From Paenibacillus dendritiformis (lineage in GTDB: Bacteria; Bacillota; Bacilli; Paenibacillales; Paenibacillaceae), in contig NZ_OX216966.1 of NCBI RefSeq assembly GCF_945605565.1, positions 5,262,001-5,326,000 on the forward strand: a DNA stretch of 64,000 nucleotides. The letters run 5' to 3'. Every line of letters begins with the position of its first letter. The first letter of the stretch is position 1. The notes beneath the pieces were generated by a model. That model saw only the letters and a list, made by a program, of their open reading frames with translations. It was not told where the DNA came from and made no database searches. Shown here piece after piece: positions 41,052 through 49,777 of this stretch. The position numbers were made by a program, and so were the translations under genes.

Positions 41052-41465
41052 ATGAGCAAGTACATTTATCCTGCTGTGTTCCATCCGGGCGAGCCAGACG
41101 AAGGCGGTTATACCGTAACCTTCCCTGACTTGCCGGGCTGCATTTCCGAAGGCGATACCCTCGACGAAGCATTGCATATGGCGAAAGACGCCCTTGGTGG
41201 ACATCTCTACTTGATGGAAGAGGATAAAGACGATATCCCGCAACCAACGAAGCCGAACGCAATTCAATTGGAAGACGATGAATTTGTGTCTCTCATTCAA
41301 GTGAGTACTGATTTCGTCCGCGAGCGCATCCGTAATAAGGCCATCAATAAGACACTCACAATTCCAAAATGGCTAAACGATGCTGCTGCCGAAGAAGGGA
41401 TCAACTTCTCTCAGACGCTTCAGGATGCATTGAAGGAGAAACTTGGTGTTAAAGACTTCTCTTAA
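41052..41465 (+). CDS. hicB: HicB-type antitoxin
   Basis: The 137-aa protein has the HicB partial RNase H fold (YPAVFHPGEPDEGGYTVTFPDLPGCISEGDTLDEALHMAKDAL) and a C-terminal ribbon-helix-helix-like segment (TLTIPKWLNDAAAEEGINFSQTLQDALKEKLG) for DNA binding. It lies 30 bases after hicA with AAGGAGG before ATG 41052. It neutralises HicA and should repress the operon through the palindrome at 40776-40795. Confidence 0.92.
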   Translation: MSKYIYPAVFHPGEPDEGGYTVTFPDLPGCISEGDTLDEALHMAKDALGGHLYLMEEDKDDIPQPTKPNAIQLEDDEFVSLIQVSTDFVRERIRNKAINKTLTIPKWLNDAAAEEGINFSQTLQDALKEKLGVKDFS

Positions 41466-41480
41466 CGAGGAGTCTTTTTT
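41452..41480 (+). terminator. hicAB terminator
   Basis: AAGACTTCTC and GAGGAGTCTT pair (one G-T), with TTTTTT following; the left arm overlaps the last hicB codons. The 41481-41777 gap that follows is AT-rich and holds only the promoter region of the SH3 gene. Confidence 0.82.
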
Positions 41481-41777
41481 ATTCCCCCGACCTATTGCTC
41501 CCAAGGCAAGCACGATACCAAACTGCACCACATCCGTGCATTGTACCGGCGTCAGGATCTGTACCTATGACGACAATTTGCCACATCCAGACCTAACCTC
41601 GCGATAAGTAATCCCTTATTTTGAAAATTGTTCATAAATTTTATGTAATCTAGGAATTCATAAACAATGATATAGATGAAGGGAATAACTCGTACTCATC
41701 CTATTTCCACAAATGAGTTAGACTTTACCCTTCGTCGAAAATACAAGCCATTATCATAAAAAGGAGCTGTTATTCAA

Positions 41778-42143
41778 ATGTTCAAAAAAGTTGCAATCTT
41801 GTCGCTGGCGATCGCCAGTACGGCCGTTATGACTCAAGGAGCATATGCAGCGGAGAATACTACTCAAGCCAATGTGAATAATCAGCATCAAGCCGTGACA
41901 GCCGAAAATGAATTTGTCCTTCTCAGTGCCACGTATGAAGTAAAGGAAAATGGAGTCAGATTGCGAAACAAGCCTTCCTTATCCGGGACAGTGCTTGGCT
42001 TGCTGAATAAGGGCGATATGGTAAACGGAGGGCATGGTGTAGAGCCTGTATACGCGGACGGTTATTACTGGCTCAATGTCTACAGCTACAAACATAATGC
42101 TTCGGGCTGGGTGGCAGTCAATTATTTGACCGAAATCGGATAA
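41778..42143 (+). CDS. Exported SH3-domain protein
   Basis: The 121-aa protein has a signal peptide (FKKVAILSLAIASTAVMTQGAYA, cut after AYA) and one bacterial SH3 domain (VRLRNKPSLSGTVLGLLNKGDMV, DGYYWLNVYSYKHNASGWVAVNYL). SH3b domains bind cell wall. With no catalytic domain, it may be a wall-binding or inhibitor-like protein. AAGGAG precedes the ATG. Confidence 0.88.
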   Translation: MFKKVAILSLAIASTAVMTQGAYAAENTTQANVNNQHQAVTAENEFVLLSATYEVKENGVRLRNKPSLSGTVLGLLNKGDMVNGGHGVEPVYADGYYWLNVYSYKHNASGWVAVNYLTEIG

Positions 42144-42150
42144 ATTCCAG

Positions 42151-42187
42151 GTTCAATCGCAATGGGGCTGCCCCATTGCGATTGAAC
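42151..42187 (+). terminator. Perfect 17-bp hairpin after the SH3 gene
   Basis: GTTCAATCGCAATGGGG and its complement are separated by only CTG, giving a 17-pair stem eight bases after the stop. There is no T run directly after it (GTTTGCATCCTTTTG), so it may serve as a processing or bidirectional barrier. Confidence 0.7.
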
Positions 42188-42228
42188 GTTTGCATCCTTT
42201 TGAGCGCGCACTGCTTTGCACATCTTTC

Positions 42229-42792
42229 TCAAATATCAAGACTTACGACAAGCGTCTGAACAATGCTCCTGATCTTTTTATTAATCCGGTAAATTCTTGT
42301 CGTAATCGCATTAGCCGATACATCGTATTTGCGAGTCAAATCCGCGATTGACATTTTCTTTATATAATAATCCGCATACAGTTCGTATTCACTTGTACTC
42401 AAGTTCATTAAGACTTCATGATATAATTCATCCACATTGACAGCGTTTTCAATAAACTGATCGATTTCATTATTTTGCGATTCTAATCGGTTATGGATGT
42501 CCTCCGTCATGATAACTTCATACCTATTTTTGAGATACATCGCTCGAAATGAGAGATTAACGAAATTCCTGGCCGTAGTGAATAGCCATCCTTCCACATT
42601 CGGGTGATTTTTCAACTTGGAGATTTGCTTTCTCGCTTCCAAAAATGTATTTTGCGTGCATTCATCGGCGAAGTCCATAAGCTCCGCTTGCGATTTTGCC
42701 AGTTTCCCGCAATATTTATAGACTGATTTGAAATAGGTATCACATAATTCATGAAAAAAAAGCTCATCACGTTCGCATCTTTCCCTCAACAC
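42229..42792 (-). CDS. RNA polymerase sigma factor (sigma-70 family, ECF-like)
   Basis: The 187-aa protein has region 2 (FKSVYKYCGKLAKSQAELMDFADECTQNTFLEARKQI, with the region 2.4 VEGWLFTTARNFVNLSFR) and region 4 (LSTSEYELYADYYIKKMSIADLTRKYDVSANAITTRIYRINKKI). It starts at TTG 42792 after GGAGGTG. No anti-sigma gene is adjacent, which is unusual for ECF factors. It probably controls a small regulon of its own. Confidence 0.85.
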   Translation of the reverse strand: MLRERCERDELFFHELCDTYFKSVYKYCGKLAKSQAELMDFADECTQNTFLEARKQISKLKNHPNVEGWLFTTARNFVNLSFRAMYLKNRYEVIMTEDIHNRLESQNNEIDQFIENAVNVDELYHEVLMNLSTSEYELYADYYIKKMSIADLTRKYDVSANAITTRIYRINKKIRSIVQTLVVSLDI

Positions 42793-42940
42793 AGTGCCAC
42801 CTCCCTATATGATTTTGTTACTTATTTATATAAATCCCAATTAAATGTAATTATTCCTACAATAAATAATATGCATTTTTAACCGGAAAGTAAAGGTAAT
42901 ATTTTACATATTAAACAGACGTAAAGATCCGCAAAGAAAC

Positions 42941-42978
42941 AAAAAAAGAGCCTCAGATTAACGCTCTGAAGCTCTTTA
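42941..42978 (-). terminator. Terminator after the YheO-type regulator
   Basis: Read leftward, AAAGAGCTTCAGA pairs with TCTGAGGCTCTTT, followed by a T run; it starts 30 bases after the stop. Confidence 0.82.
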
Positions 42979-43008
42979 TCCATGGCGGGAGAATCCTCCG
43001 CTCCCACC

Positions 43009-43686
43009 TTAATTGCTAGCTTTCTTTTCACTTTTCGACGTATGATTGCGAAGATGCAAATACACCGTATGCTTCGTAATCTTGAGCGCGTTCGCCACAA
43101 TCGTGACCGCATCCCTCATATTGAACACGCCCCGTTCATGCAAAAGGCCGATAATATGCTTGTTCCGGTTCGCATACGAGATATCGGGAGAAGCGTCAAC
43201 CGCTTCGATCGTCCGTTCGATCGTTTCCTGGATCATGTCCTCGACGGATGAGGCAAAATGCTCCGCCTGCCCTCTCGATTCCATATCCGGATGCGGCACA
43301 AAGGCTTGCAGCACCTGAGCAAACGATTCATCCAGATTCATGTTGATGCACAGCAATCCGATAATTTTCCCGGCCTCGCCCCGTATCGCGATCGTGCTCG
43401 ACTTCATCAGACGATTGTTCTTGCTCCTCGTAAAATAACTGATCGCCTGCTTCGAGTTGGACTGTTCGATCTCTTGCAGCATTTTCAGAGCCAGATTGGT
43501 GATCGGCGCCCCCAATTCTCTTCCCGTATGATGCCCGTTCGCAATCTTGATAACGGAATGCTGGTAATCTTCCAGACTATGCAGCACAATTTCGGAGGCA
43601 TCCCCCAAGTAATCAGCCAGGCCTTCCACCACCGAATCATACGACTCCAATATAGAACGATCCTGTTCCGTAAATCTTGTGTTCAT
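43009..43686 (-). CDS. YheO-type PAS/HTH transcriptional regulator
   Basis: The 225-aa protein has an N-terminal YheO PAS-like domain (ILESYDSVVEGLADYLGDASEIVLHSLEDYQHSVIKIANGHHTGR, then STIAIRGEAGKIIGLLCINMN) and a C-terminal helix-turn-helix (DAVTIVANALKITKHTVYLHLRNH). Relatives such as DauR respond to amino acids. ATG 43686 is preferred for AAGGAAGG upstream. It is divergent from the serine operon, so serine or a related amino acid is a plausible effector. Confidence 0.87.
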   Translation of the reverse strand: MNTRFTEQDRSILESYDSVVEGLADYLGDASEIVLHSLEDYQHSVIKIANGHHTGRELGAPITNLALKMLQEIEQSNSKQAISYFTRSKNNRLMKSSTIAIRGEAGKIIGLLCINMNLDESFAQVLQAFVPHPDMESRGQAEHFASSVEDMIQETIERTIEAVDASPDISYANRNKHIIGLLHERGVFNMRDAVTIVANALKITKHTVYLHLRNHTSKSEKKASN

Positions 43687-43744
43687 GGAATCAAATCCTT
43701 CCTTGGGCAACCTGTAGTTGAGCATAGCGTTCAATTAAAAAAAT

Positions 43745-43949
43745 TTGATTATATCAACATAAGTTAATTCTATTAACGATTAGTAACATCATAACGCGAA
43801 CGATGGGCACAAGCAATCCCCGATTCGCCAATTCCCCAATAAACCGTCCAAATCGGCCACATTATTGGCCGTTTGGCAAAACTTGCGGCAAATTTTCAAA
43901 CTCTATCGGAAGCGGGATTGTATGTTCAACCCAAACTTGATATAATCAA
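43745..43949. promoter_or_regulatory. Inverted 13-bp elements in the divergent regulator/serine-operon region
   Basis: TTGATTATATCAA (43745-43757) and its exact reverse complement TTGATATAATCAA (43937-43949) lie near the two divergent starts; GTTAATTCTATTAAC (43763-43777) is a third dyad. They are the best operator candidates for the YheO-type protein in the 411-bp intergenic region. Confidence 0.55.
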
Positions 43950-44048
43950 TTTCAGTTAATCTACTCAATTATTTTTGATTAGATTAAGAAATTCAAGACT
44001 AACTCAAACTAATTTGATTCCCTGAAGCAATGCATTAATTTTTAAATT

Positions 44049-44063
44049 TTGAAAGCGGTTACT
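44049..44063 (+). promoter_or_regulatory. Putative CcpA (cre) site
   Basis: TTGAAAGCGGTTACT fits the cre consensus WTGNAANCGNWNNCW at every fixed position. It lies 35 bases before the permease start, between promoter and ribosome binding site, which predicts catabolite repression of serine use. Confidence 0.6.
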
Positions 44064-44097
44064 AATCAACGTGAACACACAAGGAGGATCATCGAGT

Positions 44098-45141
44098 ATG
44101 GACATCGCAATCGGCACCTTACTGCTCTTACTGGTACTGTCCCTGTTCTCCCTCTTCAGCTTCAAAGCGCCGAACGGCATGAAGGCGATGGGCGCATTAG
44201 CCAATGCGGCGGTTGCCAGCTTTTTGGTGGAAGCGTTCCAAAGCTATGTAGGCGGAGATTTGTTCGGCTTCGAGCTCGCGAAGGAAGTCGGGCTCGCTTC
44301 CGGCAGCATGGGCGGCGTAGCTGCCGCCGCGCTGGTCTCGCTCGCGATGGGCGTCTCCCCCGTCTACGCGCTTCTGCTTGGCGCAGCCTGTGCCGGCACA
44401 GGCCTGTTGCCTGGCTTTATCGCCGGTTACCTCGTCTCATTTCTCGTCAAGCTGATTGAGAAGAAGGTTCCGGACGGACTCGATCTCATCGTCTGCATTA
44501 TCGTCGCCGCACCGCTCGTCCGCTTTGCGGCCAATATCGCAACGCCGATCGTCGACGCCACGCTGCTCAATATCGGCGGCATCATTACGACAGCAGCGAA
44601 CAACAATCCGATTATTATGGGTATCGTCCTGGGCGGGGTCATTACCGTCGTCGCAACCGCGCCGCTCAGCTCCATGGCGCTTACCGCGATGCTGGGTCTG
44701 ACCGGGCTGCCGATGGCGATCGGCGCCTTGTCCGTCATGGGATCATCCTTCATGAACTTCGTGTTCTTCCACCGCATGAAGTTCGGCGACCGCAGCTCCA
44801 CGATTGCCGTGGCCATTGAGCCGTTAACCCAGGCAGACGTCATCTCCGCCAACCCGATACCGGTCTATGTGACCAATTTCCTGGGCGGGGCCATGGCCGG
44901 AATCGTCGTCGCCCTGTTCAACCTGACCAATAATGCGACCGGCACCGCGACTCCGATTGCCGGACTGATGGTCATGTATGGCTTCAACGATGCGAAGACC
45001 GTCACGATCGCGGCGGCTCTATGCGCGCTGTGCGGCATCGCGGCGGGATTCATCGGCTCGATCGTCTTCAAGAACTTCAAAATCCGCACCGTCGCCGAAA
45101 TTCGCGGAACCGCACCCGCAACCGGCAACGAAGCGGCTTGA
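44098..45141 (+). CDS. PTS EIIC-like permease, probable serine transporter
   Basis: The 347-aa membrane protein matches the PTS_EIIC_2 family (about nine helices; GSMGGVAAAALVSLAMGVSPVYALLLGAACAGTGLLPG and NNNPIIMGIVLGGVITVVATAPLSSMALTAMLG). No EIIA or EIIB gene is near, and this family is often linked to serine dehydratase genes, so it probably imports L-serine or a related compound without phosphorylation. ATG 44098 follows AAGGAGG by nine bases. It leads the sda operon. Confidence 0.83.
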   Translation: MDIAIGTLLLLLVLSLFSLFSFKAPNGMKAMGALANAAVASFLVEAFQSYVGGDLFGFELAKEVGLASGSMGGVAAAALVSLAMGVSPVYALLLGAACAGTGLLPGFIAGYLVSFLVKLIEKKVPDGLDLIVCIIVAAPLVRFAANIATPIVDATLLNIGGIITTAANNNPIIMGIVLGGVITVVATAPLSSMALTAMLGLTGLPMAIGALSVMGSSFMNFVFFHRMKFGDRSSTIAVAIEPLTQADVISANPIPVYVTNFLGGAMAGIVVALFNLTNNATGTATPIAGLMVMYGFNDAKTVTIAAALCALCGIAAGFIGSIVFKNFKIRTVAEIRGTAPATGNEAA

Positions 45142-45200
45142 GCGACAATGTGAGGCAAGTCACGCAACATCAACAAATCTGTGCAGAGGAGAATTGAACC

Positions 45201-45908
45201 ATGCCGTTTCACTCCGTATTTGACATAATCGGCCCCGTTATGATCGGTCCGTCCAGCTCGCATACGGCCGGAGCCAACCGCATCGGCCGCGTGGCGCGGA
45301 AGCTGTTCGGGCGCTTGCCCGAATCCGTCACAGTCACCCTGTATGGATCGTTTGCGAAGACATACCGGGGCCATGGAACCGATGTGGCCATCGTAAGCGG
45401 AATTCTTGACTTCGACACGGCGGACGAGCGAATTCCGGACGCCCTCGACATCGCTGCGGAGCAAGGGCTGGACGTACAGTTCGTGCTATCGGAGGACATC
45501 GTGGAGCATCCCAATACCGCGCGTCTTACGCTGCGGGACAAGCGTGGCGCGCTAGAGGTCGTCGGCGTGTCGATTGGCGGCGGCAGCATGGAAATCCGTG
45601 AAGTCATTCAACTGGACGACAATCCGTCCGGCAGCCATCCAACGATGCTCGTCCTGCACGAGGACAAGCACGGCGCCGTGGCCCATGTGACGTCGCTGCT
45701 CGCCGAGCATCATATCAACATCGGATATATGGAAGTATCGCGTTCGGGTAAAGGACAGAGCGCCTTGATGGCGATCGAGCTCGACGAATCGGTCGACGAC
45801 GCGGTCATCCATCATATGCACACACTCCCTCATATTAAGGAGATATGGCAAGTGAAGACGTATCAGCGCACCAGCTCCGAAGGAGGCAGACCATGTTCCA
45901 TAGCGTAG
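45201..45908 (+). CDS. sdaAB: L-serine dehydratase, beta subunit
   Basis: The 235-aa protein has the serine dehydratase beta domain (IIGPVMIGPSSSHTAGANRIGRVARKLFG with the conserved SSSHTAG) and a C-terminal ACT domain (GAVAHVTSLLAEHHINIGYMEVSRS) that senses the amino acid. With the alpha subunit it turns L-serine into pyruvate and ammonia. It overlaps sdaAA by 16 bases. Confidence 0.95.
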   Translation: MPFHSVFDIIGPVMIGPSSSHTAGANRIGRVARKLFGRLPESVTVTLYGSFAKTYRGHGTDVAIVSGILDFDTADERIPDALDIAAEQGLDVQFVLSEDIVEHPNTARLTLRDKRGALEVVGVSIGGGSMEIREVIQLDDNPSGSHPTMLVLHEDKHGAVAHVTSLLAEHHINIGYMEVSRSGKGQSALMAIELDESVDDAVIHHMHTLPHIKEIWQVKTYQRTSSEGGRPCSIA

Positions 45909-46768
45909 CCGAACTGCTCCAGCTTGCCGAAGAGAGACAGACTAAGATATCGCGTGTCATGCTGGAAAGAGAAATGAAGATTCGACAACAAACGGAAGAA
46001 GAAATTATACAAATGATGGAGGCCAACCTGACTGTCATGGAGCAGGCGATCGAGAAAGGGCTGAAGGGGGTCGTCTCCCATTCCGGGCTGACCGGAGGAG
46101 ATGCCGTCCTGCTTCAACGCTACATTGCAGGCGGCCATTCCTTGGCCGGTCCCCTGATTCTCGATGCGGTCAGCAAAGCAATCGCGACCAATGAAGTGAA
46201 CGCGGCCATGGGCATCATCTGCGCGAATCCGACCGCAGGAGCGGCAGGCGTCGTGCCGGGGACGCTATTCGCAGTTAAGGAGAAGCTGAAGCCTACGCGG
46301 AAGCAGATGGTGGAGTTCCTGTTCACGGCGGGAGCATTCGGGTTCGTCATCGCCAATAATGCCTTCATCTCGGGCGCGGCGGGAGGATGTCAAGCCGAGG
46401 TCGGCTCCGCCACGGGTATGGCTGCGGCGGCAGTTGTCGAGATGGCGGGCGGAACGCCGCGCCAGTCAGCCGAAGCGATGGCGATTGCGCTCAAAAACAT
46501 GCTCGGATTAGTATGCGATCCAGTGGCCGGCCTGGTGGAGGTGCCTTGCGTCAAGCGCAATGGAGTCGGCGCCTCGGCAGCGGTTGTCGCGGCGGATATG
46601 GCATTGGCCGGCATCAAGAGCCGAATCCCGCCCGACGATGTTATCCAGGCGATGTATGAAGTCGGCCTCTCCATGCCAAGCTCCTTGCGCGAGACGGCGG
46701 AAGGAGGACTGGCCAACACGCCAGCCGGCCGCAAGCTGGAAGCGATGGTGCTTGACGGCACCCAATAA
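45893..46768 (+). CDS. sdaAA: L-serine dehydratase, alpha subunit (Fe-S)
   Basis: The 291-aa catalytic subunit carries the cysteines for the [4Fe-4S] cluster in AAGGCQAEVGSATG and GLVCDPVAGLVEVPCVKRN, and the active-site region LTGGDAVLLQRYIAGGHSLAG. ATG 45893 is chosen since AAGGAGG lies seven bases upstream. It completes the transporter-dehydratase operon. Confidence 0.95.
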   Translation: MFHSVAELLQLAEERQTKISRVMLEREMKIRQQTEEEIIQMMEANLTVMEQAIEKGLKGVVSHSGLTGGDAVLLQRYIAGGHSLAGPLILDAVSKAIATNEVNAAMGIICANPTAGAAGVVPGTLFAVKEKLKPTRKQMVEFLFTAGAFGFVIANNAFISGAAGGCQAEVGSATGMAAAAVVEMAGGTPRQSAEAMAIALKNMLGLVCDPVAGLVEVPCVKRNGVGASAAVVAADMALAGIKSRIPPDDVIQAMYEVGLSMPSSLRETAEGGLANTPAGRKLEAMVLDGTQ

Positions 46769-46779
46769 CGGAAAATGCC

Positions 46780-46816
46780 AAAGTCCCCGGGCAGTGCCAA
46801 TGCCGCCGGGGACTTT
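46780..46816. terminator. Bidirectional terminator after sdaAA
   Basis: AAAGTCCCCGG and CCGGGGACTTT form an 11-pair stem between two convergent genes, 12 bases after sdaAA. Confidence 0.75.
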
Positions 46817-46845
46817 CAACGTTTCCAAGCTCGGGCGGGACGCGC

Positions 46846-47190
46846 CTAAGACAAGTAAGCGCCGTTCAGCGCCTGCTGAACCCGCATGACGCCCTGGGAC
46901 AGCGCATGACCGCCTCCGATAGCGGCCGCGACCGCCACGGCCTCCATAATTTCCGCATCGCCCGCTCCCTTATGTCTCGCCTCGTTCACATGGTATAACG
47001 TGCATACCTCGTTGTTCGCGAACAAGCCGATCCCAAGCGCAATCAGCTGCTTCGTCTTGGCATCCAGCGCCCCGTCGGCGAAGCAAGCGCCCGTGAACGC
47101 ATGATAAGCTTGCACGACGTCCGGCAAGGTCGATTCCAGCTCGGAAATCTCATTTTTATAAGCCTGCACTTTGTTATCCATTTCGGACAT
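46846..47190 (-). CDS. Carboxymuconolactone decarboxylase / AhpD-like protein
   Basis: The 114-aa helical protein matches the CMD family: AYHAFTGACFADGALDAKTKQLIALGIGLFANNEVCTLYHVNEARHKGAGDAEIMEAVAVAAAIGGG. AhpD-type redox members have CxxC before the histidine; here only one cysteine remains (EVCTLYH), so a disulfide-reductase role is less likely. Function open. Confidence 0.85.
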   Translation of the reverse strand: MSEMDNKVQAYKNEISELESTLPDVVQAYHAFTGACFADGALDAKTKQLIALGIGLFANNEVCTLYHVNEARHKGAGDAEIMEAVAVAAAIGGGHALSQGVMRVQQALNGAYLS

Positions 47191-47287
47191 GATCGCTCCT
47201 CCTCTGCCGCCCCCGGTGCAATGATTTCCTTGTCAGGGGCAGCGGCCAATCTGCTTCGTTCCCTAGGATAACCAGTACAAGCCGGCT

Positions 47288-47623
47288 TCATCCCTCCGGC
47301 CGGTCGGGCGGGCGATTCAACATCGATCGGGCTTCACGCTTCAGCTTCTTGTACGCATTGATGAACGAAGCGGGATTGTCGCGGACGAAATAGGTCTCCA
47401 CCCCCCGATGAGTATGCAAATACAGAAAGCCGATCGCATCCGATCCGCCGTGCTTGCGATGGCATGACATATCATAGATCTGCGACATGGCGATCCGCTT
47501 GTCCCGGATCCGGACCTCATGTGCATGCAGCTCGATATGGAACGAGGTCTCCGTCACCCGTTCCTCGTTGCAATCAATGGTCCTCGTAATCTCGACGCAG
47601 GTCTGTACCGCCAATACACTCAC
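47288..47623 (-). CDS. Unknown 111-aa protein
   Basis: The product is a small beta-rich protein (TETSFHIELHAHEVRIRDKRIAMSQIYDMSC, GFLYLHTHRGVETYFVRDNPASFINAYKKLKRE) reminiscent of PH-like folds. GTG 47623 follows AAGGGGGTG. I cannot name the family. It lies between the CMD-like gene and the dehydrogenase on the same strand. Confidence 0.65.
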   Translation of the reverse strand: MSVLAVQTCVEITRTIDCNEERVTETSFHIELHAHEVRIRDKRIAMSQIYDMSCHRKHGGSDAIGFLYLHTHRGVETYFVRDNPASFINAYKKLKREARSMLNRPPDRPEG

Positions 47624-47808
47624 CGCTGCACCCCCTTAATCCGAAGAAGAGCTTTCCCTTTCCGATCATTATAAAGGAAATGCAGGGGCATTCGCCAATT
47701 CGCCCCCATCCTGGCGAGCCCAAGCCGTATGCGCAGCCCGACCCATCCCATCACACGAACAGGCGAACAGGCGGCAGCGGGAAGCTGTCGCCTGTGCTAT
47801 TATCCGGT

Positions 47809-48837
47809 TTATTTCACGTAATAATGGAGCGGGTACGTCCGGTATTGGGACGGAGCCATCTTCTCCGTAGTGTAGAAGCCGGCCGGCGCCTGCAGCAGAT
47901 CCGGAATCCGGTTGACGACCGTCGCACACGTCAGCTCTACCGTCGCCGGGCAGGAGATGTTGACCTCGGTAGCCGGCTCGCCCTTAATGACCCAATCGTT
48001 ATGGTCGACTTCATCCTCGGCATACACTTTGCCGATGCATTCGGTCACGATGACCGGACCTTGATGGGTCACCGTCGTAACGACGGCGGACATGCCGGTG
48101 GCATCGCCTGCCGGGATCGTGCGGCCGAGCGTCGTGGAATGCAGGTCTTGATTATGCGTCATCGGCACAAGCTGCTGTTCCATCGATTTAATCGTCCAGC
48201 CGAATTGCGAGCAGAGCCATTCGTTCGCATTTCGCATGAAGGACGGGAGGTCGTTGTTGCTTGCGATCTTCTCCTCGAATTCCTTCAAGGTCAATCCGGC
48301 TCCGTGCACCTCGGCAAGCGCGATGCCGTATTCCTCGACGTTGTAGCTCGACTTGCCTTCGATTCTCGTAATCTGATGCGTCGCACCGGCCAATACCGTG
48401 ATCAGATTGCCCCAGAAGACGTCCTGGTACCCGGATCCCGCCAAGGTACAGCCGTTGTCCTTCGCCAGACGATCGAGACGGTTCGTCAAGGCCGGGGAGG
48501 TTGTCCATGGGTAGAAGGCCTCTTCACAGGTGCTAATCGCGTTCACGCCGTAACGGGCCGCGAGCTCGTACGCAGCGTACGTATCCGTCAACAGGCTAGT
48601 CGTCGCGATAATGCAGACTTGCGCATCGCATTCCTTGAACACTTGCTCGGCATCCGAACGGACAGGCACATTCAGCTTGAGGCCCAGGCCCGCCACCTCG
48701 CCTGCGTCCTTGCCGACGATATTCGGATTCACATCAATGGCCCCGACGATTTCCGCGCCTTTCTCATGCAGATATCTTAGAAAATACAAACCCATTTTTC
48801 CGCAGCCGTACTGAATGACTCTAATTTTCTCTTTCAT
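47809..48837 (-). CDS. 2,4-diaminopentanoate dehydrogenase-like enzyme
   Basis: The 342-aa protein has a dihydrodipicolinate-reductase-type NAD(P) fold (IRVIQYGCGKMGLYFLRYLHEKGAEIVGAIDVNP) and matches the 2,4-diaminopentanoate dehydrogenase family known from ornithine fermentation (STCEEAFYPWTTSPAL, LAGSGYQDVFWGNLI, HNDWVIKGEPATEVNI). Other ornithine-fermentation genes are absent, so it may act on a different amino acid. GGGAGG precedes ATG 48837. Transcription starts from the MerR-type promoter at 48917-48947. Confidence 0.85.
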   Translation of the reverse strand: MKEKIRVIQYGCGKMGLYFLRYLHEKGAEIVGAIDVNPNIVGKDAGEVAGLGLKLNVPVRSDAEQVFKECDAQVCIIATTSLLTDTYAAYELAARYGVNAISTCEEAFYPWTTSPALTNRLDRLAKDNGCTLAGSGYQDVFWGNLITVLAGATHQITRIEGKSSYNVEEYGIALAEVHGAGLTLKEFEEKIASNNDLPSFMRNANEWLCSQFGWTIKSMEQQLVPMTHNQDLHSTTLGRTIPAGDATGMSAVVTTVTHQGPVIVTECIGKVYAEDEVDHNDWVIKGEPATEVNISCPATVELTCATVVNRIPDLLQAPAGFYTTEKMAPSQYRTYPLHYYVK

Positions 48838-48916
48838 GATGGACAACCTCCCATTGGTATTGTTACTTTTTTCACAATCCATGATGCAATGGTTTTGCAG
48901 GAGCTCCTCTGCCCTT

Positions 48917-48947
48917 ATCATAAACTCTATACTAACTATAGAGTCAA
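48917..48947 (-). promoter_or_regulatory. MerR-type promoter (19-bp spacer) for the dehydrogenase gene
   Basis: On the minus strand TTGACT (48947-48942) and TATGAT (48922-48917) are separated by 19 bases. The spacer holds the dyad ACTCTATA, 5 nt, TATAGAGT. An overlong spacer with a central dyad is the hallmark of MerR-family activation by DNA untwisting. The box overlaps the end of the merR gene. Confidence 0.88.
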
Positions 48948-49777
48948 CCCTGTTTTATCGGAACCTGCAGCTTCATGAACATATTCCGTTCATCGGTATG
49001 GAATACCGGCAGCTCCACCACGACTTCGCAGATATAATCGCCGACCACTTCGCAGCCCTTTTCCTTCACATGGTCAAGCAGACGCCCGGCATATTCCCGC
49101 TCCCGAAAAAAACTGCTGCAATAAATGCAGGCATAGTCATGCTCCGGAATGATCTCCACCCCGGCCTGCATCTCGAAATCGTCATCGACGAACAGAAACA
49201 CTTCAGTCGAGATGAACTGTCCCCGCTCCAGATTCGCTTGGCGGATAATCGAGCCGACATTGCAGAAATAAGCCATCGGCAGATGCTTGACGATCGCCTG
49301 GGCCCGCAGCTCCCGCAAAATATACTCATAGGTCTCCAGCGGGTGCTCATAAATGTTGACCTTGCTGTCATAGCAATAGATTTTCCGCGCAGGAATATGC
49401 TGCAGCACGAACTGTCCGTCCTGCGGCGCGCTCATATATGTATCGTAATTTTTGATGCTGACCTGGATCGCCTTCCCCATCTGCTCCAGTTCCTTGCGCT
49501 TGCGCTCGATAAGCTCGGCCTGCTCCCGCAGCATGGCAGGAATCGAGGCGATATCCTCGCTGTCGAACCAGGCCATAATATTGTCAAGAGACATGCCCAA
49601 ATACTTCATATAATTGATCAAGTCCAGTCTGGCGCACTGCTTGATCGAATAATAGCGGTAACCGGTGCTCTCATCGACGAATTCCGGCTTCAACAGTCCC
49701 AGCTTGTCATAATAGCGCAGCGTCTGCACCGAGGTATGGTTCAGCTCCGCCATGCGGCCGATCGATAGCTTCTCCAT
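48944..49777 (-). CDS. MerR family regulator with GyrI-like effector domain
   Basis: The 277-aa protein has the MerR winged helix (LSIGRMAELNHTSVQTLRYYDKLGLLKPEFVDESTGYRYYS), a coiled dimer helix (LREQAELIERKRKELEQMGKA) and a C-terminal BmrR/GyrI-type ligand domain (residues about 125-275). It probably binds a small organic effector and activates the dehydrogenase gene through the 19-bp-spacer promoter immediately downstream. The 207-bp gap 49778-49984 holds no gene. Confidence 0.92.
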   Translation of the reverse strand: MEKLSIGRMAELNHTSVQTLRYYDKLGLLKPEFVDESTGYRYYSIKQCARLDLINYMKYLGMSLDNIMAWFDSEDIASIPAMLREQAELIERKRKELEQMGKAIQVSIKNYDTYMSAPQDGQFVLQHIPARKIYCYDSKVNIYEHPLETYEYILRELRAQAIVKHLPMAYFCNVGSIIRQANLERGQFISTEVFLFVDDDFEMQAGVEIIPEHDYACIYCSSFFREREYAGRLLDHVKEKGCEVVGDYICEVVVELPVFHTDERNMFMKLQVPIKQG

